Of a DNA stretch of 32,109 bases, positions 24,811 through 32,109 are shown piece by piece; positions within the stretch are counted from its first letter, which is position 1; every line of letters begins with the position of its first letter. Origin of the DNA: Variovorax gracilis (GTDB taxonomy: Bacteria; Pseudomonadota; Gammaproteobacteria; Burkholderiales; Burkholderiaceae_C). The notes beneath the pieces are model-generated. The model was not told the DNA's origin. It saw only the letters and a list, made by a program, of their open reading frames with translations, and did not search any database. A program made the position numbers and the translations under genes. The stretch spans positions 1 through 32,109 of the forward strand of contig NZ_JASZYF010000046.1 of NCBI RefSeq assembly GCF_030317115.1, in the 5' to 3' direction.

Positions 24811-25287
24811 TCAACCAAAGAGAGCTTGCAATCGGCGCCGGTTCCATAGATGCACTGAAATCAAATCGACCCCGGTTCGCTCTTCTTTGGGGCCTTCTCG
24901 CAGTCGGTGAACGCAGAGCATGCCTTGCCGAGCAACGGTCTTGGTTGGGACGAAATGCATCTGAGGGCGGGATGCCGCCTCGCAGATCGCCGCGGCATCG
25001 TTCGCATCGTTCTTGCCGCCGCGACCTTGTAGGCGGTATGGCCCGACAAGCTGTGCCGGAATGATGCGAGCATCCAAGCCTATCGCAAGGAGCTTGCGGC
25101 TCCAAAAGTGCGCGCCCGAGCACGCATCCATTGCAACTAGGCAACCAGCCGGCAGATGCGCGCACCATTCGATGAACTGGCCTCGCGCCAACGCGCGATT
25201 CGCAACGACCTTTCCATCAAGATCCACTGCGTGCACCTGTAGTGCATGCTTCGCCAGATCGACACCTACCCGTGCGATGGTGTTCAT
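24811..25287 (-). pseudogene. Truncated IS110-family transposase
   Basis: From ATG 25287, with a GGAG ribosome site in GAAAGGAGCCCTT, the frame reads NTIARVGVDLAKHALQVHAV, then CLVAMDACSGAHFWSRKL, then GGKNDANDAAAICEAASRP, so the first, second and paired third/fourth catalytic acidic positions (D, D in place of E, D, D) are there. After LCVHRLREGPKEERT the sequence leaves the family and stops about 20 codons later, removing the serine-containing Tnp domain (family length about 340, here 158). It is about 40% alike to the intact copy by eye, so a separate IS110 member. Confidence 0.8.
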
Positions 25288-25598
25288 AAGGGCTCCTTTC
25301 ATGTTGACGGCCTGCTGCCGCCACATGATGGCGCAACGGTCGAACCTACCGGGAGGAGGTCCCTTCGTATTCATTGCATACCGATCGACCAACGCATCGC
25401 ACGTTATGCTCGAGTTCGAAGGTGAGAGCTATCGGCTGAATGGTCCGCGTGTGCTCTGGTCCTGCTCTACAGTCCCAATAGTCATTATTGTGCCGCCTTA
25501 CTGGCTGTATGTAAGACCAAAGTTCGTTGGTCAAGGTTCATGGCACGGCCAATCGCCTCGTATGTCTCGCCGAGCTGGCGGCGGCGTGTTGATCCGGC
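25288..25598. other. Gene-less 310 bp
   Basis: The first 60 bases are the upstream flank of the truncated IS110 transposase. The rest reads as no recognisable protein in any frame. Local composition becomes more AT-rich at 25460-25530. Confidence 0.4.
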
Positions 25599-26609
25599 CT
25601 ATGGAGCTCTGGTCAACGTCACGGTGAGCTTGGTTGGAACGATGTTGCCTGTAGAGTCAGTGATATTAATGTCCCACTGTCCCACAGGCAGATCGTGTTT
25701 CGCCAGGAACGTGCAGCTCAAGCTGGTCATGCTGGCGGCAACCTTGTCCGCCGTAAGCTCCCGGATGCCCTGTCTAAGGGAGACGCCCTTGACGCCTTCC
25801 AGATCGCGGCCTTCGATTGTGAGGTCGAACGCCTCACCGTCCTTGAGCGTCGCTTGTGGGGGCGTCACTTTGCCAAAGGCGGGGCGATTCTTGGGTGGAG
25901 TCGAGTCCTGCATTGGGGCCGGATTGCTTCGCGACGCGAAGTAGAAGCTGGTCACCGAGGTCATCAGGGTCCCCACCAAGATCAACAATTGCTTGGCGAG
26001 ATCGGTTGTCTCCTGCCCCGGCGGGGTGCGAACCACAACGCTGAAGCGCTTATTGTCCGTAGCGCACTGGTCGGATGCAGAATTGACAATTGCATTGGCA
26101 GGAGCGCCGGCCGGCATGGACGGTTTGGTTTCGCCTCCAGTCGCGCCCGTTTCGCCGCCCGCGGGGGCTACAGGCGGCGGCTGCACAGCACAGTCCAGCG
26201 GGCGGATCGCCATGACGCGAGCCGAGAGTTCCTTCACCACCGTATCACGCGCTTCCTTCGTGAGCGGTGTTATCTCATAGGGTTGCGCCAGCGACTGGTA
26301 GAGCATGATTGAGATGATCGCAAAGAGGACTATCAGCGCCAGTGCTATGACTGCGCGTATCGAACCATCTGGCAGCGCGAGTGCCTGAGTTCGGTCGGAA
26401 AGACTGAGCTTTTGAAAGACCGCCGCTATCAGGGCCAGCGCCCCGAACAGGATCATGATGCCGAAGATGGCCAGTACGGGCAGGCCGACGATGCTATTGG
26501 TGGAGATGCGTTCCATCCCCATATAAAGGCCGATGCTCGGGAGCACAATCAGTACGAGGCCGGCGCCGAAAGCTCCACCAAAAACGTCTTTCGCCCACTT
26601 CATATCCAT
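25599..26609 (-). CDS. Four-helix membrane protein with an Ig/TIG-like C-terminal domain
   Basis: 336 aa from ATG 26609 behind a GGGGA ribosome site. Hydrophobic helices lie at about 13-33, 44-66, 84-105 and 204-225. The motif ALPDGSIRAVIALALIVLFA (79-98) is striking: a short polar turn leading into the third helix. Between helices 3 and 4 is a polar loop of about 95 residues with Pro/Gly-rich low complexity and two cysteines (140, 182). After helix 4, residues 247-335 form a beta-rich domain with FDLTIEGRDLEGVKGVSL and VGQWDINITDSTGNIVPT, close to IPT/TIG or Ig-like folds. No enzyme motif is seen, so an adhesion, sensor or structural role in the envelope is most likely. I do not recognise a named family. 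Confidence 0.7.
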   Translation of the reverse strand: MDMKWAKDVFGGAFGAGLVLIVLPSIGLYMGMERISTNSIVGLPVLAIFGIMILFGALALIAAVFQKLSLSDRTQALALPDGSIRAVIALALIVLFAIISIMLYQSLAQPYEITPLTKEARDTVVKELSARVMAIRPLDCAVQPPPVAPAGGETGATGGETKPSMPAGAPANAIVNSASDQCATDNKRFSVVVRTPPGQETTDLAKQLLILVGTLMTSVTSFYFASRSNPAPMQDSTPPKNRPAFGKVTPPQATLKDGEAFDLTIEGRDLEGVKGVSLRQGIRELTADKVAASMTSLSCTFLAKHDLPVGQWDINITDSTGNIVPTKLTVTLTRAP

Positions 26610-26757
26610 GACGTGTCCCCCAGCGTGATTGATGATGTGCGCTTCAAAGTTTACTATCGCGCTGGCGCAGCGCATCCTCAAACGATACTACGAAGCGGCC
26701 AAGATCGGAGGCTAGACTTGAGCGCTCAGTGAAGGTGTTGTTCGTTTCGCGGCCGAT

Positions 26758-27083
26758 CTATTCGGCGGAATACCAGCGCATTGATGGATCTGACGTCTTG
26801 CTTGCGTTTGCTCCGACGCGAGTCCACCGCATGTGCCCGTTGCGTTTCATGCGTTGACCAATCACGCAGCCGACGACTGATTCAGCACCCCCGCTCGTGA
26901 ACGGTTGTCCCTGCGCCCGGCGCTGCACGTAGTTGATTAGAAACCTTGGGCAAGGTTGGAGGTATCGAACCAGTCGACCGAGGGCATTGCTTGCGCTGAC
27001 TCAGTCCGTCGCGCGGCCAATCGCCGTCAGGTGCCGCAAGCACCCGGCGCGCTGAAAGTGCCAGAGCATCCACTTGGCGCCCT
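26758..27083 (-). pseudogene. ISKra4-like transposase remnant
   Basis: One minus-strand frame reads AKWMLWHFQRAGCLRHL, an in-frame TGA, then NALGRLVRYLQPCPRFLINY, VQRRAQGQPFTSGGAESVVG and MKRNGHMRWTRVGANA before TAG 26758-26760. The series RY---NPRF--NY--R---G-P-S---AES-V and the later QMRW-GA element correspond to the C-terminal part of ISKra4-type transposases. The N-terminal two thirds are missing and a stop interrupts the rest. Confidence 0.6.
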
Positions 27084-27155
27084 CAACGCCTCGATTGATT
27101 GACGCCATCGTCTGCACGCTGGCGTTTCGAAGTCCTCCCTGCTTGAGGCGTGTAC

Positions 27156-27338
27156 TCATGGTTCAATCCAACAGGCGGCCTCCTTCATTGCTGGCAGCGT
27201 CGCGAAGCAGGACTCGTCGGGCGCGCGCCTGTCCAGCGAAGAGTGCGGTCGCCAGGTGTTGTAGAAATTGATGCAGCACGCAATATCTGCCTTGGCCTGG
27301 GCGACAGCGTCGTAGAGAGTGGCGCGGGGAAATTGCAC
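27156..27338 (-). pseudogene. IS3-family OrfB remnant (C-terminus)
   Basis: Reads YDAVAQAKADIACCINFYNT followed by WRPHSSLDRRAPDESCFATL, the terminal segment of IS3-type OrfB (YN--RPHSSL----P-E). Only about 60 codons remain; no N-terminal DDE region lies upstream. It is distinct from the IS3 copies at 1-108 and 30622-30927. Confidence 0.8.
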
Positions 27339-27393
27339 CCCCCGCGCGACGGGCTGCCCCGACGCCCGTCATTCGGTTTGGATATGGTTGCAT

Positions 27394-27419
27394 TGCAATC
27401 CCCTCATCTGGGGATTGCA
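27394..27419. promoter_or_regulatory. Perfect 10-bp hairpin upstream of the DUF3616 gene
   Basis: TGCAATCCCC at 27394-27403 is exactly complementary to GGGGATTGCA at 27410-27419 with the six-base loop TCATCT. It lies 62 bp before the ATG at 27482, between an IS3 scrap and the gene. It could be an operator, an RNA hairpin of the leader, the terminator of an unseen short transcript, or an old IS end. The symmetry is certain; the role is not. Confidence 0.55.
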
Positions 27420-27481
27420 CTTGGCGCCCATGCGGACTAAAACGCCAGAAGGACTCATTGAGAGTTTTCTGGAGGTGAATC

Positions 27482-28489
27482 ATGTCGATGTCGATCAGAG
27501 TCATCACGCTTGTTGCGGTCGTTCTGGGTTTGGCTGCCAATGCGACAGCTCAATCGAACGGCAAGGAGACCCGGTATGTCGGGATGTGCGACGCTTCCAC
27601 TGCCGTCGGCATTGGCAAGGATCACTTCGTGGTTGGCGACGATGAGCAGAGCGCCCTCTACATCTATCGTATAGCCAATCCTAAGCATGTTGCAAAGGTA
27701 GATCTTGAAGGTTACCTCGGTGTTAAGAAGGTCGATGGCAATCCAGAGGAAACCGACATTGAGGGTTCTGCCCGCATTGGCAATCGGATCTACTGGATCA
27801 CATCTCATGGGGCCGATGGCAAGGGAGATCCTCAACCCGACCGTCGGCAATTCTTTGCGACTACGGTGGTGGATGGGGGCTCGATTCCAACCGTGCGCCC
27901 ACTGAAGACCAAGCCATACACAAAACTTCTCGACAAGGTGATCGCTGACAAGCGCTTCGAAAAGGTTCTTGGAGATGCTTCCAAGCTCGCCCCTGAAAGC
28001 GCAGATGGCTTGGGGGTTGAGGGGCTTGCCCCCACACCCGACGGCAAAGGATTGCTCATTGGACTACGCAACCCACGTCCCGGAGGCAAGGCTCTGATCC
28101 TGCCCCTTGTAAATCCGGCCCAGGTAGTGGAATCAGACGCGGATCCAACTTTCAGAGACCTGATCCCTTTGGATCTCGGAACGCGCGGTATCCGAAGCCT
28201 CGAGTGGACTGGGAAGGACTATCTCATCGTGGCAGGCCCGCATGACGACAACAAAGATCTCGGCTTCAGGCTCTATCGTTGGGATGGCGATCCGAACAAT
28301 AGCCGGCCGAAGCTCGTCGAGAAGCAAGTTTTTGTTGGCATCAACCCAGAGGCGATCTTCAAGGTGCGGACAGGCGGTCGCTACTACGTACTGAGCGATG
28401 ACGGGGACATTCCTGTGGACGACAAGAAGTGCAAGAGCAAGAAGTTGCCATTGGAGAAGAAGGGATTTCGGGGAGCGTTTCTCGAATGA
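27482..28489 (+). CDS. Secreted DUF3616 protein
   Basis: 335 aa with a signal peptide (MSIRVITLVAVVLGLAANAT, cleavage near AQS at 23-25). YVGMCDASTAVGIGKDHFVV and VGDDEQSALYIYRI match the start of DUF3616, ETDIEGSARIGNRIYWITSH its most conserved stretch, and SADGLGVEGLAPTPDGKGLL the propeller-like blade that follows. The repeated beta pattern suggests a six- or seven-bladed propeller. Function of the family is unknown. The ribosome site is TGGAGGTGAA just before the ATG. It converges with the lipoprotein gene 28591-28965. Confidence 0.85.
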   Translation: MSMSIRVITLVAVVLGLAANATAQSNGKETRYVGMCDASTAVGIGKDHFVVGDDEQSALYIYRIANPKHVAKVDLEGYLGVKKVDGNPEETDIEGSARIGNRIYWITSHGADGKGDPQPDRRQFFATTVVDGGSIPTVRPLKTKPYTKLLDKVIADKRFEKVLGDASKLAPESADGLGVEGLAPTPDGKGLLIGLRNPRPGGKALILPLVNPAQVVESDADPTFRDLIPLDLGTRGIRSLEWTGKDYLIVAGPHDDNKDLGFRLYRWDGDPNNSRPKLVEKQVFVGINPEAIFKVRTGGRYYVLSDDGDIPVDDKKCKSKKLPLEKKGFRGAFLE

Positions 28490-28531
28490 GCGAACTCACT
28501 TGACCGTCATTGGAATGGTCTTCAAGGAGAC

Positions 28532-28553
28532 CTTGATCGCGGGAATGATCAAG
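28532..28553. terminator. Hairpin between convergent genes
   Basis: CTTGATC at 28532-28538 pairs perfectly with GATCAAG at 28547-28553, loop GCGGGAAT. It sits in the 101-bp gap between the convergent DUF3616 and lipoprotein genes, where a shared terminator would be expected. No T-run follows, so support is positional. Confidence 0.35.
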
Positions 28554-28590
28554 TGCGAGACTGAGCGAAAAACCGAGCGTCTTGGAGATC

Positions 28591-28965
28591 TCACCAGATA
28601 GGGATATAGACGATCGGACCTCTCGCCGGCGTCAGATTAAAGGTGCTCTTCCTCGGTTCGATCTTGGCGTCGGTTCGGACTTGCACCGACCGGAACCGAG
28701 GGTGATCGCCCTGGGAATGGATCACTGCTGCCTGGGACGTTGAAATCCACTCGACCACGAGCACCGTGTCCTGCTGGACTCCGCCGGTGAGCCCCCGCCA
28801 TTTGCCAGACCACTTGCCGGAGAGCGCACGGACGTCGGCTGGCACCGATGGATCGGGCGCGAGAACGGCTGTATCGGGCGGCAAAGGTGCTGTTCCGGGC
28901 TGACTGGCGCAGCCGGTGACCAGCAGCACTGCCAAGGCGATCCACTTGGGGCGGACGGCTTGCAT
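28591..28965 (-). CDS. Small lipoprotein, unknown function
   Basis: 124 aa from ATG 28965, behind GAGGAGAAGAT. The signal peptide ends in the lipobox LLVTGC (Cys21), followed by a Ser/Pro/Thr linker and a beta-rich domain: LSGKWSGKWRGLTGG, QDTVLVVEWISTSQAAVIHS, RFRSVQVRTDAKIEP. The GKW-G-W-G start and alternating strands suggest a small beta-barrel of lipocalin-like type. Probably outer-membrane attached. No known partner except neighbours in the same IS-flanked group. Confidence 0.7.
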   Translation of the reverse strand: MQAVRPKWIALAVLLVTGCASQPGTAPLPPDTAVLAPDPSVPADVRALSGKWSGKWRGLTGGVQQDTVLVVEWISTSQAAVIHSQGDHPRFRSVQVRTDAKIEPRKSTFNLTPARGPIVYIPIW

Positions 28966-29177
28966 ATCTTCTCCTCGTTGGCTTGTGAAGTGACAACGGT
29001 GCCCCGGCCAAAAGGGCGGCTCAAGGTGAAAGTTGATGTTGACCATGAACCAATTTCGATGCATCTCGGCGGGCTGGCGCCTTTTCCCCCTCATAAATCC
29101 AGGGAATGCGTCCGCGCCTCTCGAACTCATAATCCGGGCGGACGCTCAGAACTTGAGACATCACACAGGAGATTCAA

Positions 29178-29966
29178 ATGGCTCGCAATGTGCTCTCTGG
29201 ACGCTGCATGTTCATCTGGAAACTGGCTCCCGTTGTCAAAGCGGAAGTTGACGTCCCAAGCATGGTGCGCAAGGCGAAAGCCGCGAAGCTCAGCGGCATC
29301 TGGATCAAGGTAGCAGATGGCACCTCAACGTACGAGAACGTTCAGCCAAAAAACATCGCGCTGTTCAAGGCACTTCGCAATGAATGTCGCGAGGCCGGAA
29401 TATCAGTGTGGGGCTGGCAGGTTCCTCACGGCGGGACCTTGACTCACGCCAAGGCCGAGGGCGAGTTGCTGGTCAAGCTGGCCGTCGATCTGGATCTTGA
29501 TGGTGTCCTGATGGACGCGGAAGCGGGTGAGGTCTTCTTCACCGGTACCGATGCTATGGCTTCGGCATACAGCAAGACAATTCTCGATGGCCTTAAGCCG
29601 ACTTCGTGCGGGCTCGCCATGTGCGGCAACGACATCCCGACCCACTTTAAGGACTACCCATTCGAAGGCTTCGTCAAGAATGCTCAGTTCAATGCCCCAC
29701 AGGTCTACTACGGCTCCAGCCCCAGCGTCGCTCATCGACTCAATCGGGCGATCGAGGCGAACAAGCGCTTTGACGTTCCTATGTTCCCCGTGGGCGCAGG
29801 CTGGGTGGGGGATGGAGGGGGCTGCGCCAGTGCATCTGCTTGCGCTGAGCGCGCCAGGGAGTTCATCAGGCTGACCCATGAGCACGGGTACGCCGGATAC
29901 AGCTTCTGGCACTGGATGGGAGCACCGGCTGCCCTGTGGGAGGTGTTAATGGATGTGGCAGCTTGA
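29178..29966 (+). CDS. TIM-barrel, glycoside-hydrolase-like protein
   Basis: 262 aa from ATG 29178 after CAGGAGATTCAA. No signal peptide. The strand-helix rhythm of a TIM barrel is visible: MFIWKLAPV, SGIWIKVADGTSTYE, ISVWGWQVPHG, LDGVLMDAEAGEVF, SCGLAMCGND, APQVYYGSS, VPMFPVGAGW and GYSFWHWMGAP. Acidic residues at the ends of strands 4 and 5 (DGVLMDAEAGE) are where lysozyme-like and related GH barrels keep catalytic acids. Aromatic residues (WGW, FWHW) line the putative sugar site. A specific family was not recognised. Confidence 0.65.
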   Translation: MARNVLSGRCMFIWKLAPVVKAEVDVPSMVRKAKAAKLSGIWIKVADGTSTYENVQPKNIALFKALRNECREAGISVWGWQVPHGGTLTHAKAEGELLVKLAVDLDLDGVLMDAEAGEVFFTGTDAMASAYSKTILDGLKPTSCGLAMCGNDIPTHFKDYPFEGFVKNAQFNAPQVYYGSSPSVAHRLNRAIEANKRFDVPMFPVGAGWVGDGGGCASASACAERAREFIRLTHEHGYAGYSFWHWMGAPAALWEVLMDVAA

Positions 29967-30043
29967 GATTGCGGATTCAACCGGTCGATGCAACGGTTTG
30001 GCTGAACATTTGGATACGAGCATCCTTTGCTCCTACCGCCAAT

Positions 30044-30064
30044 TCAAGATGGGTTCGCCGGACG
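30044..30064 (-). repeat. IS66-type terminal repeat scrap
   Basis: Bases 30044-30064 match the reverse complement of 31619-31639, the right end of an IS66 element, at 20 of 21 positions (core AAGATGGGTTCGCCGGACG). It is inside the IS30 derivative, with no IS66 gene next to it. It is probably picked-up sequence from an IS66 end. Confidence 0.5.
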
Positions 30065-30338
30065 TACATGGACGCCCCCTATGCCAGGTTCTCAATTCGT
30101 GCGGCTCGAAGGTAAAGATTGCACCCGTACATTCGGACTTTGATTGCAGCTTTTGGCTGCGGTCCCTGATGGGATGAGCTGGTTGACGCCTCGATCGCAT
30201 ACACGCACTCTGGGTGCCTCGTCCGGCGCGGGCTTTGCCAACCACGGTCTGACCTGTCTTGCCATCGCTTCATGATCGCCTGAGCAATCGGTGGTTCGTT
30301 CTCCCCTGGAGGTGTTGTTTTCGTTCGGATTCCCGGCC

Positions 30339-30575
30339 CTACCTTCCCGATATGGGGTTTGACATGAACAATGGCATGCCACCACGATGACGGAACCAGC
30401 GTGTGCCTACCGGCTGCGACACGCCAACGGCTTCGGCGGCCTTCTCACTCGTGATTCCGGTGGCAATCTGCTTCCAGAACTGCCGCTCCACCTCTCGCCG
30501 AAGCGAAGGGGCACCGGGCGATCGCATTGCCGCGCGCCCCGTTAACTTCTGCATCCACCCTGCAGGTCTTCCCAT
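30339..30575 (-). pseudogene. IS30-family transposase, N-terminal fragment
   Basis: Starts at ATG 30575: MGRPAGWMQKLTGRAAMRSP, then SLRREVERQFWKQIATGITS and EAVGVSQPVGTRWFRHRGGM, PISGR and stop. This matches the helix-turn-helix end-binding region of IS30-type proteins carrying the GRPAGWM start. The catalytic DDE part, about 250 residues, is missing. Confidence 0.8.
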
Positions 30576-30621
30576 AGCACCCCCATGATTGAAGGTGTTG
30601 CGACGACCGGTTGAATCCGCC

Positions 30622-30927
30622 CAATACGTCAGCATCCGGTACACCGAGCGACTGGGCGAAGCTGGCATCGAGCCATCAGTAGGCAGCAAAGGCGACTCTT
30701 TTGACAACGCTCTGGCCGAGACGATCAACGGCCTCTACAAGGCCGAGTTGATCCATCGCCGTGCACCGTGGAAGACCAAGGAGGCGGTGGAGTTCGCAAC
30801 GCTCTAATGGGTGTCCTGGTTCAACCACCATCGGCTGCTCGAACCCATCGGCTACATCCCGCCCGCAGAAGCTGAGGCAAACTACTACCGGCAACTCGCC
30901 AGTCAGGCCGCCACGGCGGCGGCATGA
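30622..30927 (+). pseudogene. IS3-family OrfB remnant with a premature stop
   Basis: The frame reads QYVSIRYTERLGEAGIEPSV, GSKGDSFDNALAETINGLYK and KAELIHRRAPWKTKEAVEFA, the DDE-region C-terminal third of an IS3-type transposase, with the catalytic Glu in DNALAETIN. TAA at 30805-30807 interrupts where relatives have a Glu codon (TLEWV). The frame continues as WVSWFNHHRLLEPIGYIPPA and ends at TGA 30925-30927. The 5' part was cut by the IS30 insertion. Confidence 0.85.
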
Positions 30928-31065
30928 CCTAAACCAACGGGCCTCCATGAAAGCCGGGGCGATTCAGTTGGCTTGAGCACGCCACCTCTTGGATGGACCC
31001 TCAACAGGAATGACCGCGCCCTGCTGTCATGCATGTCGACAACCGGTGCCCTACGCGCAAGGCTA

Positions 31066-31147
31066 CTAGTGTCGTGAGTTAGAAGTTCGAAGACAAAACC
31101 TCTCGACGCTGGCGAGGATGTCATCTGCGGTTTTCGACCAGACAAAG
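31066..31147 (-). pseudogene. IS630-family transposase tail
   Basis: The minus strand reads FVWSKTADDILASVERFCLR then TSNSRH and TAG 31066-31068, the typical end of IS630 transposases. It begins abruptly at the GTGAGCG end of the first IS66 element at 31148, so IS66 inserted into the IS630 gene. Confidence 0.75.
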
Positions 31148-31613
31148 GTGAGCGTCTTGCCGTCCCATCTTGACGGCGGTACCGATGGTTGGTCAGTCGG
31201 CGAATTCGCTGATGTCGTTGCCGGCCTGCCAGCGGTGCGGTAGCAACTCCTCGATCCGGCTGTTCAAGTGGGATGGCAGCCTCGCGAGAACGTCGCGCAG
31301 GTATTGCCAAGGATCGTGTCCATTGAGCTTGGCCGATTGAACCAGGCTCATCACCACTGCAGCGCGCTGGCCGGCCAATGCGCTGCCGGCGAAGAGCCAG
31401 TTCTTGCGACCCATCTGCCGGGGCTTGATCTGGCGCTCCAGGAAGTTGTTGTCCATCGGGACTTCGCCGTCGTCGAGATGACGGGTGAACTGTGCCCAGT
31501 GGTTCAGGCTGTAGTCGATCGCTGCGGCGATGCTGCTTCCATCGGGTACGCGGCGCCGCTCGAGTTCGAGCCACAGCTTGAACTCCTCCCACAGCGGCTT
31601 GGTCAATTCCTGC
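31148..31613 (-). mobile_element. IS66 element 1, truncated (3' part of TnpC)
   Basis: Its right end begins GTGAGCG at 31148 and continues to CCCATCTTGACG at 31175. On the minus strand 31193-31613 encodes the last about 140 residues of an IS66 TnpC transposase: AIDYSLNHWAQFTRHLDDGE, PMDNNFLERQIKPRQMGRKN and WLFAGSALAGQRAAVVMSLV, the DDE C-terminal core plus the tail ELLPHRWQAG. The 5' part was removed by IS66 element 2 at 31614. It is not functional. Confidence 0.8.
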
Positions 31614-31998
31614 GTATGCGTCCGGCAAACCCATCTTGACGACGGGCTCGGAGATCAATGCGCGGCGGACTCTGCCTGCCAGCGATGCGGCAGCAAGTCA
31701 TCGATCTGGCTTGCCGGATGGGTCGGCAGGCGTTCGAGGACATCCTTCAGGTACGCATAGGGATCGTGCCCGTTGATGCGTGCCGAGTGAACCAAGCTCA
31801 TGATCGCCGCGGCGCGCTTGCCGGCACGCAGGGAGCCCGCGAACAGCCAGTTGGCTCTTCCGAGGGCAATGGGCCTGATCTGGTTCTCAACCCAGTTGTT
31901 CGAGATCGGCACGTCACCGTCCTCGATGTACCGCGTCAATGCCGGCCAGCGCTTTAGGCTGTAGTCAATCGCTTTGATCGTGGCCGAACCCGGCGGAA
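31614..31998 (-). mobile_element. IS66 element 2, truncated (3' part of TnpC)
   Basis: Its right end begins GTATGCGTCCGG at 31614 and shares CCCATCTTGACG (31630-31641) with element 1 at 31164-31175. Minus-strand 31655-31998 encodes TnpC residues SLKRWPALTRYIEDGDVPIS, NNWVENQIRPIALGRANWLF and AGSLRAGKRAAAIMSLVHSA, ending LLPHRWQAES. It differs from element 1, so it is a second IS66 type. Its 5' part is cut by the IS3 end at 31999. Confidence 0.8.
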
Positions 31999-32109
31999 TG
32001 ACCCTGCCTCGTTTCCACGTACAGCAAGTCATGCAGCCAAGAGGCTGCGCTCCATTGTGACCGGGGCGAGGTATCCGATGGCCGTGTGCATGCGCACGCG
32101 GTTGTAGAA
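31999..32109 (-). mobile_element. 3' end of an IS3-family element, inverted copy of bases 1-108
   Basis: Reverse complement reads as the last codons of OrfB, ending at the stop at 32029-32031, and is identical to bases 1-108 over the whole shared length. It interrupts the second IS66 transposase gene. The two copies face inward with their 3' ends. Confidence 0.85.

Larger units (their letters stand above)
29970..30621 (-). mobile_element. Internally deleted IS30-family element
   Basis: Two 25-bp ends in inverted orientation bound the segment: 29970-29994 and 30597-30621 (22 of 25 matching). The minus strand near the right end encodes the first 78 residues of an IS30-type transposase, then the frame stops, and the remaining 250 bp is not transposase. 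Full IS30 elements are about 1.1 kb, so this is a shortened derivative that keeps both ends and could be moved by a full-length copy elsewhere. It lies inside the IS3 remnant that follows. Confidence 0.7.

Noticed and set aside
31164..31641. Direct copies of CCCATCTTGACG as a target-site duplication
   Set aside because: They are parts of two IS66 right ends, which are in the same orientation; IS66 duplications are 8 bp and lie outside the ends.
1..32109. CRISPR array, tRNA or rRNA gene
   Set aside because: I saw no series of regularly spaced direct repeats and no cloverleaf or rRNA-like sequence while reading the window.

Overview
The window looks like accessory DNA from a high-GC betaproteobacterium, probably of the order Burkholderiales. 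That is an inference from base composition, codon use and protein flavour (DUF3606, DUF883-like, CadC-type regulator with TPRs, PHB depolymerase, IS5/IS66/IS110/IS3 elements); there is no rRNA, tRNA or housekeeping gene to fix the taxon. Both ends are the 3' end of the same IS3-family element in opposite orientation (1-108 and 31999-32109). The piece is therefore bracketed by inverted IS copies and may be a contig broken at that repeat.

Left part (109-5339): a broken DDE integrase gene carrying an IS5-family insertion, a stand-alone ATP-dependent DNA ligase adenylation domain, a tightly coupled pair of tiny genes (DUF3606 plus a basic peptide), an IS110 scrap, and a minus-strand group of three small acidic proteins.

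Middle part (5340-18921): mostly chromosomal-looking metabolic and regulatory genes. They are a vanadium-haloperoxidase-like (PAP2 fold) secreted protein, an unknown 215-aa protein, a PaaK/CapK-like adenylate-forming ligase, a single-domain response regulator, a DUF883-like membrane-anchored protein, an unknown 213-aa protein, a flavodoxin-fold reductase, and a CadC-type membrane regulator with TPRs. The regulator is followed within 5 bp by a secreted dienelactone-hydrolase-like enzyme, then a second haloperoxidase-like protein (a lipoprotein) and a convergent, C-terminally shortened PHB depolymerase.

The most interesting segment is 19227-23337. A decayed Tn3-family transposase gene is split into two pieces, and between them lies a compact, more AT-rich two-gene cassette: an EACC1-like small protein (20146-20526) and, 2 bp later, a caspase-family protease (20529-22049). 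The protease has an intact His/Cys dyad, an EF-hand-type calcium loop, a coiled coil and a C-terminal membrane anchor. This organisation fits a caspase-effector biological-conflict (defence or programmed-death) module carried as mobile cargo. A 17-nt alternating CG tract just before the membrane anchor could switch the anchor off by slippage.

Right part (23338-32109): an intact IS110 transposase gene and a truncated IS110, then an IS-flanked group of secreted or membrane proteins of unknown role (four-helix protein with an Ig/TIG-like tail, DUF3616 protein, lipoprotein, TIM-barrel glycosidase-like protein). After these comes a dense IS graveyard: an internally deleted IS30 element inside an IS3 remnant, then an IS630 tail cut by IS66, cut by a second IS66, cut by IS3.
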